DNA of 61,372 bases from an uncultured Ruminococcus sp. (GTDB lineage Bacteria; Bacillota; Clostridia; Oscillospirales; Ruminococcaceae), in the NCBI GenBank assembly GCA_900541495.1, contig UQKC01000007.1, positions 1 to 61,372 of the forward strand. The letters are read 5' to 3'. The translations under genes were made by a program, and so were the position numbers. Numbering within the stretch: position 1 is the stretch's first letter; every line of letters starts with the position of its first letter. Shown piece by piece: positions 25,816-35,047 of this stretch. Below the pieces are notes generated by a model that was given only the letters and a program-made list of their open reading frames with translations, searched no databases and was not told the DNA's origin.

Positions 25816-28800
25816 TCACCTTAAATTGCTGTATATAATTTTGTCTGCGGCATTATGAAGATTAGCTCTGAGTTCTTTAGCCAAATCATCACTATTTCTA
25901 ACAGGATTATTGATAACAATATCACCGATAGTAATATTAGCTGCGTTATTGTTGTTAACATTGCTCATATGTTCTCTGTCAGCACCAACACCGTTTCTTT
26001 GCTTCATTGATTCATAAGGGTCAAGCTTATTCATAGGTGAATTATTAAGTATCTGCATAGCATTTTCAAGATTTAAAGAACCATCTTTCAATCCTAACTT
26101 TTTCTCCAAGTTTGAAAAGAAAGCTTCAATTACAGAACCAGCTTTTTCTTCGGGCTTTTTACCTTTAACTTCGGAAGTTTCATCGCCGATATCCACCCTT
26201 TCAAGCCTTTCAAGATTACCGCTGATAACAACTTCATCTTTACCACTCTTGCCGTTAGTTTTAGACTGTTTATTATCAGTATTGGTATTTGTTGTTGTAT
26301 CAGTCTGCTTATCGTCCTTTTTCGCAGTTTCAACAGCGTTGACTAATTCATCAATGTCAATTGCTTTTCCGTCTTTATCAGTCCATACACCGTTCTTGTA
26401 AGTAGCACCCTCAAGGTGAGCAAGCATTTTCCAAACATCAGAATTTGATTCGCCCTGATTGGGATTGAGATATTTGTCCAAAACGTCTAACAAAATGTCA
26501 AAACGTTTTTCGCTGTTATCTTTCTCTGTTTCAAGGTTATCAATTATACTGTCATAAGCTTCAGATTCTTTGGTTTTGACATCTTCTAACGCCTGTTTCT
26601 GCTTTTCAAGAATGTTTATCTGCTTTTCTTGCATCAGTTTATCAAGATTTTCCTGTGCTTCCTTGACCTTTTCATCATCAACCTTGAATGAAATACTACC
26701 GTCAGAACCGTAAACCTGCCTTGTGCTTTGACTTGCTTTTTCAAGTTCTTTTCTTGCCTTTTCAATATCAAGAGCTTCCTGTTCCTTGTCGTTAGCATCT
26801 TTAAGAGCGTCAATCTTTTTCTGAATTGCATCAATTTCAGCTTTAAAAGCCTTTTCAGTTGCTTCCTTTTGTTTCTTGAGTTTCTTAATGCGCTCATCGT
26901 AAAGGTCAGAATAATCATCTTTCAGCTTCTTGATATAAGTCTGCTCTTCTTCGGCAGCAGTCTTAGGTAATTCTGCAAGCTTATCAGAATATTTTACACG
27001 CCGTTTTTCAAGCTTTTTAAGGTCATCTTCGTGACCCTCAACACCACCCTGAACAATTTCATTGATACGACCGTCAATCTCATTAAGGATTTCCTGATAA
27101 CCACTACGAATATACTCAAACTTATCTTCAATGTGCATTTCAGAAGCATTATTTACGGCTTCATCAAGCACCATCCATTCAGCCTGAATATTATGTAATG
27201 CAATATCCCAATCATCGCAAGCCTTGATAATACTTTGAATATTCTCAGTTGGTTTATCAGTTTCAAGACTCTTTACATCAGCATCGGAAACATCAACATC
27301 GCTATCGACTTTAAGAATAATTCCCTTTGTGTCAGCTTTGAGAATATCATCAGAACCAACTAATGTATTAAGATAATCATTTAAAGTCTTTTCATCAAGA
27401 ACTGTACCATCGGGGAGAATAGGTGTGTAGTGAACAGCTACATATTTACCGTGTTCTTCATCACCTTGCCATAAGAAGTCAAATGACGAATAAACAGTAG
27501 CAGTTTCACCGTCTTCAGCATCATACCCAGCTTTACGCATTGTTTCAGCATTGACCTTTGGACGTTTGGTAAGGTCAACATTTCCAAGCTGATATAACTC
27601 CTGCATTGTCTGATTTAACTCATTCAAATTATCAATATCTGACTGACTTATAAGGCTTGTGAGTTTGCCGTCCATAGCCTTGTCAATATCATTCTCAAGA
27701 CTTGAAATTCTGTCTTCAAAGTCATTCTGCTGTTCATCATAGAAATTATCGGCAAGTTGTTTACGTCCTTTGTAAACCTCTTCCTCGTATTTCCAAAGGT
27801 CATCCTGATAGTCGGCAAGCCCGTCATAAGCCGTATGAGCAGCAGACAAAAGCCAAGAGTAATAGTCTTCGTTTTTCTCCTTCTGATCCATATTGAATTC
27901 ATGCTGTTTTTCAGCATATTCAGCTTCAAAATCAAGGACGGATTGAGGCTTTTCTGTTTTGTCACTACCAAATTCGGGCGCATCAAGACTTGTAACACTT
28001 CCGTTTATTTTGTCTATCAGTTCGGAAATAGCGGTAATATTTTCTCCACGTTTTGTAAGTTCAAGGGTAATTGCAGATATTCTATCTGTAATATCCTGTG
28101 TTTTATTTGGAACTTGATTTAACGCTTCGTATTCTTTTGTTAAATCTGCAATAGCATTCTTCTCTTCGTTTAACTGAGTTACAAGATCGGACTTTTCTGC
28201 TTCAAGATCAAGCTCAATGGCTTTCCTTTTCTGCTTATTAAGCTGTTCATAAGCCTGTTTATTGAGTGTAACGGCACCTGTTTCACTATCAACAACAAGA
28301 GCCTGTGCATACCCAGCATCGGTCAATTCTTGAATTGTGCTTGCCGAAAGCTGACCGTGCTTTTTCTGTTCTTCCAATGCAGATGTAAATGTTTTCTGCG
28401 CCTTAGTGAAGTTTGAAGCAGATTTTGACAGATCATCATAAGCCTTTTGCAAGTCTTCAAGTGACTTGGAAGCCGTTTCATTTGATTCAGCAGTTGCATC
28501 AGCCACATTCTGTATTTCATCTGAAACACTATCTTCAATGCCACGATAGGACTTTTCAAAATCGGGCATCATATCAAGCAAAACCTGTTCAATATCGAGT
28601 GAAAAAGCTGTACTGTCCTTTTTATCACCCAAGCCAAGCGATTCAAGGAACTTATCTCTGAATTCTTTGTATGTGTCCTGCGTTACGTTATCAAAATTTA
28701 TCCCGTTATCAGTTTCAAAATTGAAAAGTTTTATCGCATTTGTGTATTTATTACCAGTTTCATATATATCTTTGATATCATCGGTAACAACTTTCTTATA

Positions 28801-31353
28801 CGCTTTCTGCTTTGCCAGCAAGGAATTATAAAACTTTTCTTCAGCATCATTCAAACCTTTTGTGACCTTGATAGAAGTTATCTCATTAAGTATTTCGTTA
28901 AGGTTCTCATACTGTTCAAGCGTATTGCTTCCTTTTAACTTTATCTGTGCTAAAGGATTATCCTTTGTGGGATTTGAAATGCTGAATTGTTTCAGAATAT
29001 CATTGAAATTGTCAGAAAAATCGTTTAAAGCATCTTTAGTGACCTGTGTAACAACATTAGCTTGCGGAATAACAGCGTTTTCAGATGAATTATTTCTGCT
29101 TGTGAGAACTTTCTTTGCATCTTCGTAACTATCTTTGTTTTCTGTCAGCCAAGTTTCAGCAGAATTGATACGATTTTTGGTTATCTCATCATCAAGCAAG
29201 CCTAAACCTTTTTCACGTTCAAGATTTACTTTTTCAATTGCTTCTTTCTCAAAACCATAGGTTTCAATAAGGGTTTCTTTCCATTTATTAAGCTCCTCGG
29301 TTTTCTTGGAAACATCGCTTTCGCTGTCAACAATATTTATATATTCCTGTCTAAGATTTGCAAGTGATGTTGCCTGTTCATTGTATTTTTCAGCAGATTC
29401 AACAGCGTTCTTTCTTGCTTCTTCCTGTTCACGCTGTACTTTCTGATATATTGAAACAAGTGCTGTAAATGCCATTGTCAAAACCATAACGGGGTTAGCA
29501 CTTATAGTCACAAACAAAGCTTTCATCGAACCGTTAAGGCTGAATGTTGAAACCGCTGCCTGCTGATTTGCTTGTGTTATTCCAAGTGTTGCAAGTTTTT
29601 GTCTTGCCTCTGCTTCGGTCGTTCCGTCAATGGTCAATGCCTTTACCATTTCGCTTTCAGTAAGTTTGCTGTTGCTAAGTACAAGCTTTAACTGCTTATC
29701 CGACAAACCGCTCAAAACCAGACTGAACGATGCAAACTGTTCTTTTGTCATTGCGGAACTGCTTGAAACCATATCCATTGCATAGCTTACATTCTTCACA
29801 TCGGTTATCATACCTGCAAAACCGTTTTTGGCTGCTACGATACCTTTTGCAAGCGCATAAAAAGCTGCTGATTTAATAGCTGTCTGCAACACTTGATATT
29901 CGTCTGTGAACTGCACAAGACCCGTTGCAGCATCAGTTATATCACCTACAAAACCATTCGGAATAAGGTCGTTCCACAAATTCTTCATTGCATTGCTCAA
30001 AGCAGCCGACTTTGATTCAATGCTATCAAGATAAGCGTCATATTTACGTTGTGCCTGACCTGCGGAATCTGCACTGACTTCCATGAGTTCATTTATTCTG
30101 TTCCAGTTCTCTACCAAAGAAATAAAGGTGTTTTTATGGTGCGTACCTGCGAATGTGAAACCGATAGAGTTTTTCTGTACATCATTCAGCTTGTCCCATT
30201 TTTCAACAAGTTCATCAATAATGTCAGTTACATCTTTAAATTCACCTTTGCTGGTTCTTATGTTCATACCAACAGTCTTTAACATTTTTTCAACATTGTT
30301 AAGCGACTCCGTGATATTTTCTGTACTGCCGTCTTCAAGTTCAATTTCATATTTGCCAAGCTTGACATTATACAATCTTGTCAGAATACCATTCAAAGAA
30401 GTTGCAAGCTCCGACTCCGATTTTCCCGTTGTATCACGAAGTCCCGATATAATAGCACCAAGCCTGTCAATATTAAGTCCTGCAAGCTGGGCGTTTTGTG
30501 CCGTTTCACTCATTGCCGTTGACAGCTTGCCTGCAACTGTCATTGATGCCGTATCCAATGCAGAAAGTTTTGAAACTACATTTTCGATCTCATCACTTGG
30601 AAGCTTGTAGGCATTTGCAATTGTAACAAGGTTTTCAGCGGAAACGTCCATATTCTCAAAGCCTATCTTTGAAAGATATACTGTACTTTTTAAATAATCG
30701 TCAATTTCTTCGGCAGCCTTGCCCGTTCTCAAAAGTGTTTCATAAGCACCTTCCAATTCTGAAATATCGACCTTAAAATCAAATGATTTTTCCGAAAGAT
30801 CAGCAATTGTTTTATTGGAACTTTCTCTTGAACCACCGGTTATCATTGAGAGGTTTGTAGCATATTTATCATACTCTTTGACTGCTTCCGTTGCCTCCTG
30901 CGCAGCCTTGCGAATAGTATTCAAAGCTGTTTGAGCCGAAACCACAAGTCCGATATTATTAAGTGTTTTGTTAAGAGTATTTCCCAAAGTAACCGTTTCA
31001 TTGTTTGCCGATTTTACGCTGTTGCTCAATCCCGATAACTGTTTTTGCGCATTTTGGGTCTTGACCTCTATTTCAACAGGTTTCCTATTTATCTGTGAAA
31101 CAGCCTGTTTATACTGTTTCTTCAAATCCTTCTGTCTGATCTTCAAGTCTACATATAACTGCCTTTTCTGCTTATTTAAAGCTGTTATCTGTTTCTGTAT
31201 TTCAGCATTTGTTTTACTGTTATCAAGCTTTGCCTGAAGTCTTAATTGTTTGAGTTGACCTTCTATCTTTTTTATATCGGCATTTATCCTTGTTACAGAA
31301 TCTTTTGTATCAAGACCTGCTGTGATTTTTATGTTTAGTTGATTATCTGACAT
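25816..31353 (-). CDS. Phage tail tape measure protein
   Basis: 1845 aa, the size of a siphophage tape measure. It has a coiled-coil N-terminus (about 20-110). A TP901-type domain follows at about 130-330 (DKYATNLSMITGGSRESS, then AGLNIDRLGAIISGLRDTTG). Hydrophobic segments around 480-660 (ISANPVMVLTMAFTALVSI) and long helical/coiled-coil stretches follow. The C-terminus has INNPVRNSDDLAKELRAN, as in many tape measures. In phages it sets tail length and reaches the cell membrane during DNA injection. No tail tube, sheath, chaperone or baseplate operon accompanies it. The reading frame is intact, arguing for selection. ATG follows AAAGGAAA. Confidence 0.9.
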   Translation of the reverse strand: MSDNQLNIKITAGLDTKDSVTRINADIKKIEGQLKQLRLQAKLDNSKTNAEIQKQITALNKQKRQLYVDLKIRQKDLKKQYKQAVSQINRKPVEIEVKTQNAQKQLSGLSNSVKSANNETVTLGNTLNKTLNNIGLVVSAQTALNTIRKAAQEATEAVKEYDKYATNLSMITGGSRESSNKTIADLSEKSFDFKVDISELEGAYETLLRTGKAAEEIDDYLKSTVYLSKIGFENMDVSAENLVTIANAYKLPSDEIENVVSKLSALDTASMTVAGKLSTAMSETAQNAQLAGLNIDRLGAIISGLRDTTGKSESELATSLNGILTRLYNVKLGKYEIELEDGSTENITESLNNVEKMLKTVGMNIRTSKGEFKDVTDIIDELVEKWDKLNDVQKNSIGFTFAGTHHKNTFISLVENWNRINELMEVSADSAGQAQRKYDAYLDSIESKSAALSNAMKNLWNDLIPNGFVGDITDAATGLVQFTDEYQVLQTAIKSAAFYALAKGIVAAKNGFAGMITDVKNVSYAMDMVSSSSAMTKEQFASFSLVLSGLSDKQLKLVLSNSKLTESEMVKALTIDGTTEAEARQKLATLGITQANQQAAVSTFSLNGSMKALFVTISANPVMVLTMAFTALVSIYQKVQREQEEARKNAVESAEKYNEQATSLANLRQEYINIVDSESDVSKKTEELNKWKETLIETYGFEKEAIEKVNLEREKGLGLLDDEITKNRINSAETWLTENKDSYEDAKKVLTSRNNSSENAVIPQANVVTQVTKDALNDFSDNFNDILKQFSISNPTKDNPLAQIKLKGSNTLEQYENLNEILNEITSIKVTKGLNDAEEKFYNSLLAKQKAYKKVVTDDIKDIYETGNKYTNAIKLFNFETDNGINFDNVTQDTYKEFRDKFLESLGLGDKKDSTAFSLDIEQVLLDMMPDFEKSYRGIEDSVSDEIQNVADATAESNETASKSLEDLQKAYDDLSKSASNFTKAQKTFTSALEEQKKHGQLSASTIQELTDAGYAQALVVDSETGAVTLNKQAYEQLNKQKRKAIELDLEAEKSDLVTQLNEEKNAIADLTKEYEALNQVPNKTQDITDRISAITLELTKRGENITAISELIDKINGSVTSLDAPEFGSDKTEKPQSVLDFEAEYAEKQHEFNMDQKEKNEDYYSWLLSAAHTAYDGLADYQDDLWKYEEEVYKGRKQLADNFYDEQQNDFEDRISSLENDIDKAMDGKLTSLISQSDIDNLNELNQTMQELYQLGNVDLTKRPKVNAETMRKAGYDAEDGETATVYSSFDFLWQGDEEHGKYVAVHYTPILPDGTVLDEKTLNDYLNTLVGSDDILKADTKGIILKVDSDVDVSDADVKSLETDKPTENIQSIIKACDDWDIALHNIQAEWMVLDEAVNNASEMHIEDKFEYIRSGYQEILNEIDGRINEIVQGGVEGHEDDLKKLEKRRVKYSDKLAELPKTAAEEEQTYIKKLKDDYSDLYDERIKKLKKQKEATEKAFKAEIDAIQKKIDALKDANDKEQEALDIEKARKELEKASQSTRQVYGSDGSISFKVDDEKVKEAQENLDKLMQEKQINILEKQKQALEDVKTKESEAYDSIIDNLETEKDNSEKRFDILLDVLDKYLNPNQGESNSDVWKMLAHLEGATYKNGVWTDKDGKAIDIDELVNAVETAKKDDKQTDTTTNTNTDNKQSKTNGKSGKDEVVISGNLERLERVDIGDETSEVKGKKPEEKAGSVIEAFFSNLEKKLGLKDGSLNLENAMQILNNSPMNKLDPYESMKQRNGVGADREHMSNVNNNNAANITIGDIVINNPVRNSDDLAKELRANLHNAADKIIYSNLR

Positions 31354-31376
31354 TTTGTTTTCCTTTCGTTTTTTAA

Positions 31377-31405
31377 TTGACTTCTTTATTCTGTTATGAT
31401 ATAAT
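31377..31405 (+). promoter_or_regulatory. Promoter of the small zinc-ribbon gene
   Basis: TTGACT (31377-31382), 17-nt spacer, TATAAT (31400-31405), divergent from the tape measure gene. Confidence 0.8.
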
Positions 31406-31438
31406 ATTATTAAAGAAAAAAATATCGGAGGTGTGGTA

Positions 31439-31726
31439 ATGTTACAGTTAGCTTTCAGCGGTTGTGCTTTTGAGCGTCTTCATTGCGTTGATTTACGCTG
31501 TGACTGCGGAAATATCATATCTCTTGATACTGATGATTTTTCAGAAGTAAGATCGGACTATGTTGTTATAAAATCCAACATTCCGATCACTTGTGAAAAA
31601 TGCGGTCGCACATATCACCTTAAATCAGGTCGCATTTCAAAAGAACCGCAAGCAAACATTAAACCGAAAACCACACCCCAGACAATTTCAACAGAACAGT
31701 TATTAAACGCTGTAATATATAATTGA
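31439..31726 (+). CDS. Small zinc-ribbon protein
   Basis: 95 aa. A four-cysteine ribbon is formed by LRCDCGN (CxC) and TCEKCGRTY (CxxC). The C-terminal third is Pro/Thr-rich and probably disordered. The start is the ATG 7 nt after CGGAGG. It has its own promoter and opposes the flanking leftward genes. Function unknown; could be a small regulator or adaptor. Confidence 0.65.
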   Translation: MLQLAFSGCAFERLHCVDLRCDCGNIISLDTDDFSEVRSDYVVIKSNIPITCEKCGRTYHLKSGRISKEPQANIKPKTTPQTISTEQLLNAVIYN

Positions 31727-31808
31727 TACCGTTTTATATTTTCACATATAATGCGGTATTTTTTATACAATAAAATCATCGTTTAATCGTGACATAAGTA
31801 TTCTCTGT

Positions 31809-32219
31809 TTAATTTTTATTTTTCTTTCTCTTTCTATGCAGTTCCTTGTGTTCTTCAGACGTTACCCACATAAGATTATCCGCTCTGTTATTCAAAGCGT
31901 TACAATCTATATGATGTACTATTTTCTTATGCTTGGGATTATCAATAAATGTTTCAGCAACAAGCTTGTGAAGCCGTATGCTCTCTTTCTGACCTTTGCA
32001 TTTAGTCAGCTTAACATATAAATAATCCATTTTGCCTTTGAATGGACATACATAAGGCTTTAATAATCTTTCCTGATACAGACTGAATACTCTGCCATAG
32101 CTTGAAATAATATAGTTTGGAAAGTCTTTGCTCACCTTCCAGACCTCGCCCTCGATATAGTCAATGTAGCCATTATCCCGACGATTCAATTCCTTTTCTG
32201 TTATTATTTCGTTGTTCAT
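31809..32219 (-). CDS. NUMOD4/HNH homing-type endonuclease
   Basis: 136 aa. An N-terminal NUMOD4 motif (EVWKVSKDFPNYIISSYGRVFS) is followed by an HNH_3 domain, VHHIDCNALNNRADNLMWVT, with the two histidines and the asparagine in place. Such free-standing nucleases are common in Firmicutes phages as homing endonucleases or packaging helpers. There is no adjacent terminase, so here it is more likely a selfish homing gene. Confidence 0.88.
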   Translation of the reverse strand: MNNEIITEKELNRRDNGYIDYIEGEVWKVSKDFPNYIISSYGRVFSLYQERLLKPYVCPFKGKMDYLYVKLTKCKGQKESIRLHKLVAETFIDNPKHKKIVHHIDCNALNNRADNLMWVTSEEHKELHRKRKKNKN

Positions 32220-32422
32220 AATTACGTTTTCGTTTATGTTGTGCTGTGTTTTTTATCATTTGAAATTCCTCCAATGATTTTGGTTTATGCTTTTTGACTA
32301 CTCATTTTGTAACATCATTTGCTTGAACCGTTAATATGACCGCCCCCGATCTGCAATAAATTTGCGCCTGTGGATATTCTTCCAAACAACATAACCTAAT
32401 TTCCTCACTTTCTTTTTTGTTT

Positions 32423-32620
32423 TTACTTACTGATCTCAATAAGCCTCTGAAGCGTTCTACTCATAAACTCACTAACATTAATAATAGTATTATTACTAAC
32501 ATCTGCACCGCTAAAAATATTTCCAAGCGTTGTAGGACTTATTCCTGCATTTCTACAGAAATTTGTCTTAGGCATCTCTGTAATTTCAAGGAATTTCTTT
32601 ATCTGTTCTGATAATTTCAT
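32423..32620 (-). CDS. Cro/CI-family HTH protein
   Basis: 65 aa, almost entirely an XRE helix-turn-helix: NFCRNAGISPTTLGNIFSG is the HTH. The start follows a strong GAGGGGGTGA. Probably a DNA-binding regulator of the leftward operon. A ~200-bp non-coding gap with no evident feature separates it from the HNH gene. Confidence 0.75.
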   Translation of the reverse strand: MKLSEQIKKFLEITEMPKTNFCRNAGISPTTLGNIFSGADVSNNTIINVSEFMSRTLQRLIEISK

Positions 32621-32649
32621 ATTATCACCCCCTCAATTTGTAGTAATAA

Positions 32650-32690
32650 AAATAAGACGGCTATTGCTAACCGTCCTTTTTCTCAATTCG
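32650..32690. terminator. Hairpin terminator
   Basis: GACGG and CCGTC arms around ten bases, followed by CTTTTTCTC on the plus strand and TTATTTTTA on the minus strand, downstream of the 71-aa gene. Confidence 0.55.
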
Positions 32691-32826
32691 GTCACGATTT
32701 TATTTTACCGTTGTGTCAGAACCGTCACACAACATCATATAAAATAATATCCTGATATTTTATAAATAATTATTGATATGGAACTTAATTTAAAGGAAGC
32801 CCGTTCCATTTGGAAGAAGTAAACTT

Positions 32827-33042
32827 TTAATCACTTGTCTTTCTTCCACAATATCCGTTCCATCCCAAAGGTACGGTATCTTCATCACAAGGGTCAATAT
32901 GAGCAATTAATTGACCTTCAGGCAGAAAATAGTCTGTGACTTCTCGGCATTTATCTTCTTGTGTACCTATTCCAATTACACTTTTTACTTCTATTACAGA
33001 AATCATTTTTGCTCGTGTTGTAGACATATAATCTTTTGACAT
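32827..33042 (-). CDS. Small hypothetical protein
   Basis: 71 aa, soluble. It starts at the ATG after GGAGGTAATTAAA. Contains SVIGIGTQEDKCREVTDYF and a C-terminal GWNGYCGRK. Two or three cysteines but no clear zinc motif. No family recognised. Confidence 0.6.
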   Translation of the reverse strand: MSKDYMSTTRAKMISVIEVKSVIGIGTQEDKCREVTDYFLPEGQLIAHIDPCDEDTVPLGWNGYCGRKTSD

Positions 33043-33203
33043 TTTAATTACCTCCAAATCTCTTGACAAATTTATTAAAATGTGCCATTATGTAATATTA
33101 AGGTCTATATGGGCTTTCAATTTAGAGCTAATCCATATTAAATCTTCTATTTTTTCTCTTAATGAAGTCTATTAGTAGTGCTGAATTTACGGGGTGATAT
33201 TTA

Positions 33204-33308
33204 ATGGCTAAAACTTATATATTGCGTTCACGTCAATTTATATACCAGAATACGCTATGGCATAAGGGAGAGGTTTGTGAACACTACAGAGCTTATCCTT
33301 CCCGATAA
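33204..33308 (+). CDS. Possible 34-aa small protein
   Basis: A short frame with ATG 6 nt after GGGGTGAT encodes a basic peptide starting MAKTYILRSRQF and containing LWHKGEVCEHY. It lies in an otherwise empty 490-bp gap and opposes the neighbours. The RBS is the only support. Confidence 0.35.
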   Translation: MAKTYILRSRQFIYQNTLWHKGEVCEHYRAYPSR

Positions 33309-33365
33309 GATATACGCTTTCATTTTCACCCAGTAATTCAGTCAGCATCAAACTCTTTAAAAGTG

Positions 33366-33458
33366 GTCACGCTTTTGACCTCATGCAGTTTTCAGCGTGA
33401 TAACGCCTATGCAGTTCCAAACATAGGCGGTTGCGAATGTTAAATACCACCATTCGCA
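33366..33458. other. Cluster of three tandem hairpins in a gene-free gap
   Basis: CACGC...GCGTG (33369-33401), AACGCCTATG...CATAGGCGGTT (33403-33432) and GCGAATG...CATTCGC (33433-33458) sit end to end. None has a clear T-tract. They might be a structured 3' end of the leftward operon, an RNA, or part of a replication or recombination site. Confidence 0.5.
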
Positions 33459-33532
33459 ATTAAAGAAACAAAACTGTTTTGAAATTCTGTTTCTATTCTT
33501 CTATATCAAAAAACAACAGCTTTTCCCATATT

Positions 33533-34111
33533 TTAAGCAACCCTACCGAAATTTTTATATTTGTGCTTGATTTCCTTGATATAGAATATTTCCTTGTCAG
33601 CAGAACGGCAATATATTTTCTTATCCGAGTCAGATACAAACAGCTTTGCATTGCCTATCTGTACACAAATGACCTGCTCAAATTTTATATCTCCGTAAGA
33701 ACCGTTAAATGCAACTATGTCATTATTCTTGTTTTTAAATCCAAGCAAATGGAAACCGTCTGACCTATATTTCAGACCCCATAACGTGAATTTTTGCTTT
33801 ACTTCTTTTCCAAGGATCATATCAAGAACATTGTCAACATCAAATTCATACTCTTTGTATTTCTCCATAAAGCTATTATAATAGTATATTACTTTTTCTT
33901 TGCAGTAATCGAACAGCATATATCCTATAACGTTAAGTGTATCTGTATATTCATCAAGCTGTAACTGCGATTTGTTAAGAATATTTTGTTTCAAAGCTTT
34001 GTTTCTGCTGCATATCTCAAATATAGTATCCTTGGAAATAATATCAAAGTATCTGTCACCCTCAACTTCTTCGGGAGCATAATCAATAAGTTGGTTTGCA
34101 AGAATAACCAT
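33533..34111 (-). CDS. Hypothetical protein
   Basis: 192 aa if begun at the ATG that follows the previous stop by one base (TAG-T-ATG); a longer frame would overlap the upstream gene by 62 nt. Helical first half, then a C-terminal part with LWGLKYRSDGFHLLGF and VCVQIGNAKLFVSDSDKKIY, which looks beta-rich. No family recognised. It is coupled to the 34113-35018 gene. Confidence 0.55.
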   Translation of the reverse strand: MVILANQLIDYAPEEVEGDRYFDIISKDTIFEICSRNKALKQNILNKSQLQLDEYTDTLNVIGYMLFDYCKEKVIYYYNSFMEKYKEYEFDVDNVLDMILGKEVKQKFTLWGLKYRSDGFHLLGFKNKNNDIVAFNGSYGDIKFEQVICVQIGNAKLFVSDSDKKIYCRSADKEIFYIKEIKHKYKNFGRVA

Positions 34112-34112
34112 A

Positions 34113-35018
34113 CTATTTAACTGATATGTTGTTGCTCTGTGTATTACTATAAATATCGCCCCTTTGTTTTGCATCCTTATACTGTTTTCTTGTTATGTTC
34201 AAACTTTTCAGATCACTTGTGCAGTCGCACATTATCTTAAACAATTCATCTAACACAGATGAGTATTGCTGCTGTGAAATATCTTTTCTATATTTAAGCT
34301 GATAGAACGATATCATTTCAATATCTTTCGGCAAGTCACAACAATCATCTTCAGAATAGTACCTGTACTTGTATTTAGTTTTTATAAGGTCAATTATTTC
34401 TCTTTGTGCCGTTGCATTTGGTGAACACAAGTCCGTTACATTATAGTGCTTCAGTATATCCATAAGTTCTTTTATCTCGCCTATGTACCCCTCGCCAATT
34501 TCATTGCTATCGAAATCGGGCATTTCACTTACGGTCTCAAAATATGAACACTCATCATCATTCTCATCTGAATATATATCACTTATCGAGTAAACAGAAG
34601 TCTTGATAGTATCATTTATATATTTTTTCAATCTGTGCTTTAACTTTCCGCAAATGTCTTTAGTTGTTTCGGCATCAAAACTTTTATCTTTGAATATTTC
34701 CAGCAAAATCATTATCGCATCTTTTTGAAAATCGTCCTTTGAACCTTTATAGACCTGTTTGAAATACTTTCCTTGTTCAATGAAAGTTCCGTACTGGGTA
34801 AACAGGCGATAGACGTTATTTGTAACTTTTGCTGCACTTGCATCAACTATAATAAAATGACATTCATCATATTCTTTCATACCATCACTATAGGTATATT
34901 TCACTTTATCAGAATATAGGCTATCGAAAATATCTTTGTTTCCGTTTCTGTATTCCTTGAAAACTTCTATCAATTCCGTAATTATCACTTCCTTTTGCTT
35001 TAATATAGCCTGAAACAT
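34113..35018 (-). CDS. Hypothetical protein with weak sigma-factor-like segment
   Basis: Up to 301 aa. The segment DDFQKDAIMILLEIFKDKSF followed by LKHRLKKYI recalls region 2 of sigma-70-like proteins, and LNITRKQYKDAKQRG near the end could be a helix-turn-helix. This is weak. The annotated ATG lies in the loop of a 10-bp hairpin (CCTG/CAGG core, 35006-35042) between this gene and the primase gene. A downstream GTG or TTG after AAAAGGAAGTG may be the true start. Confidence 0.5.
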   Translation of the reverse strand: MFQAILKQKEVIITELIEVFKEYRNGNKDIFDSLYSDKVKYTYSDGMKEYDECHFIIVDASAAKVTNNVYRLFTQYGTFIEQGKYFKQVYKGSKDDFQKDAIMILLEIFKDKSFDAETTKDICGKLKHRLKKYINDTIKTSVYSISDIYSDENDDECSYFETVSEMPDFDSNEIGEGYIGEIKELMDILKHYNVTDLCSPNATAQREIIDLIKTKYKYRYYSEDDCCDLPKDIEMISFYQLKYRKDISQQQYSSVLDELFKIMCDCTSDLKSLNITRKQYKDAKQRGDIYSNTQSNNISVK

Positions 35019-35047
35019 TAGTATGAAACAGGCTATATTAAATTGTA

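Noticed and set aside
33366..33458. CRISPR array
   Set aside because: The hairpins here, and the palindromes at 42082-42433, are not identical direct repeats with regular unique spacers, and no cas genes are present.
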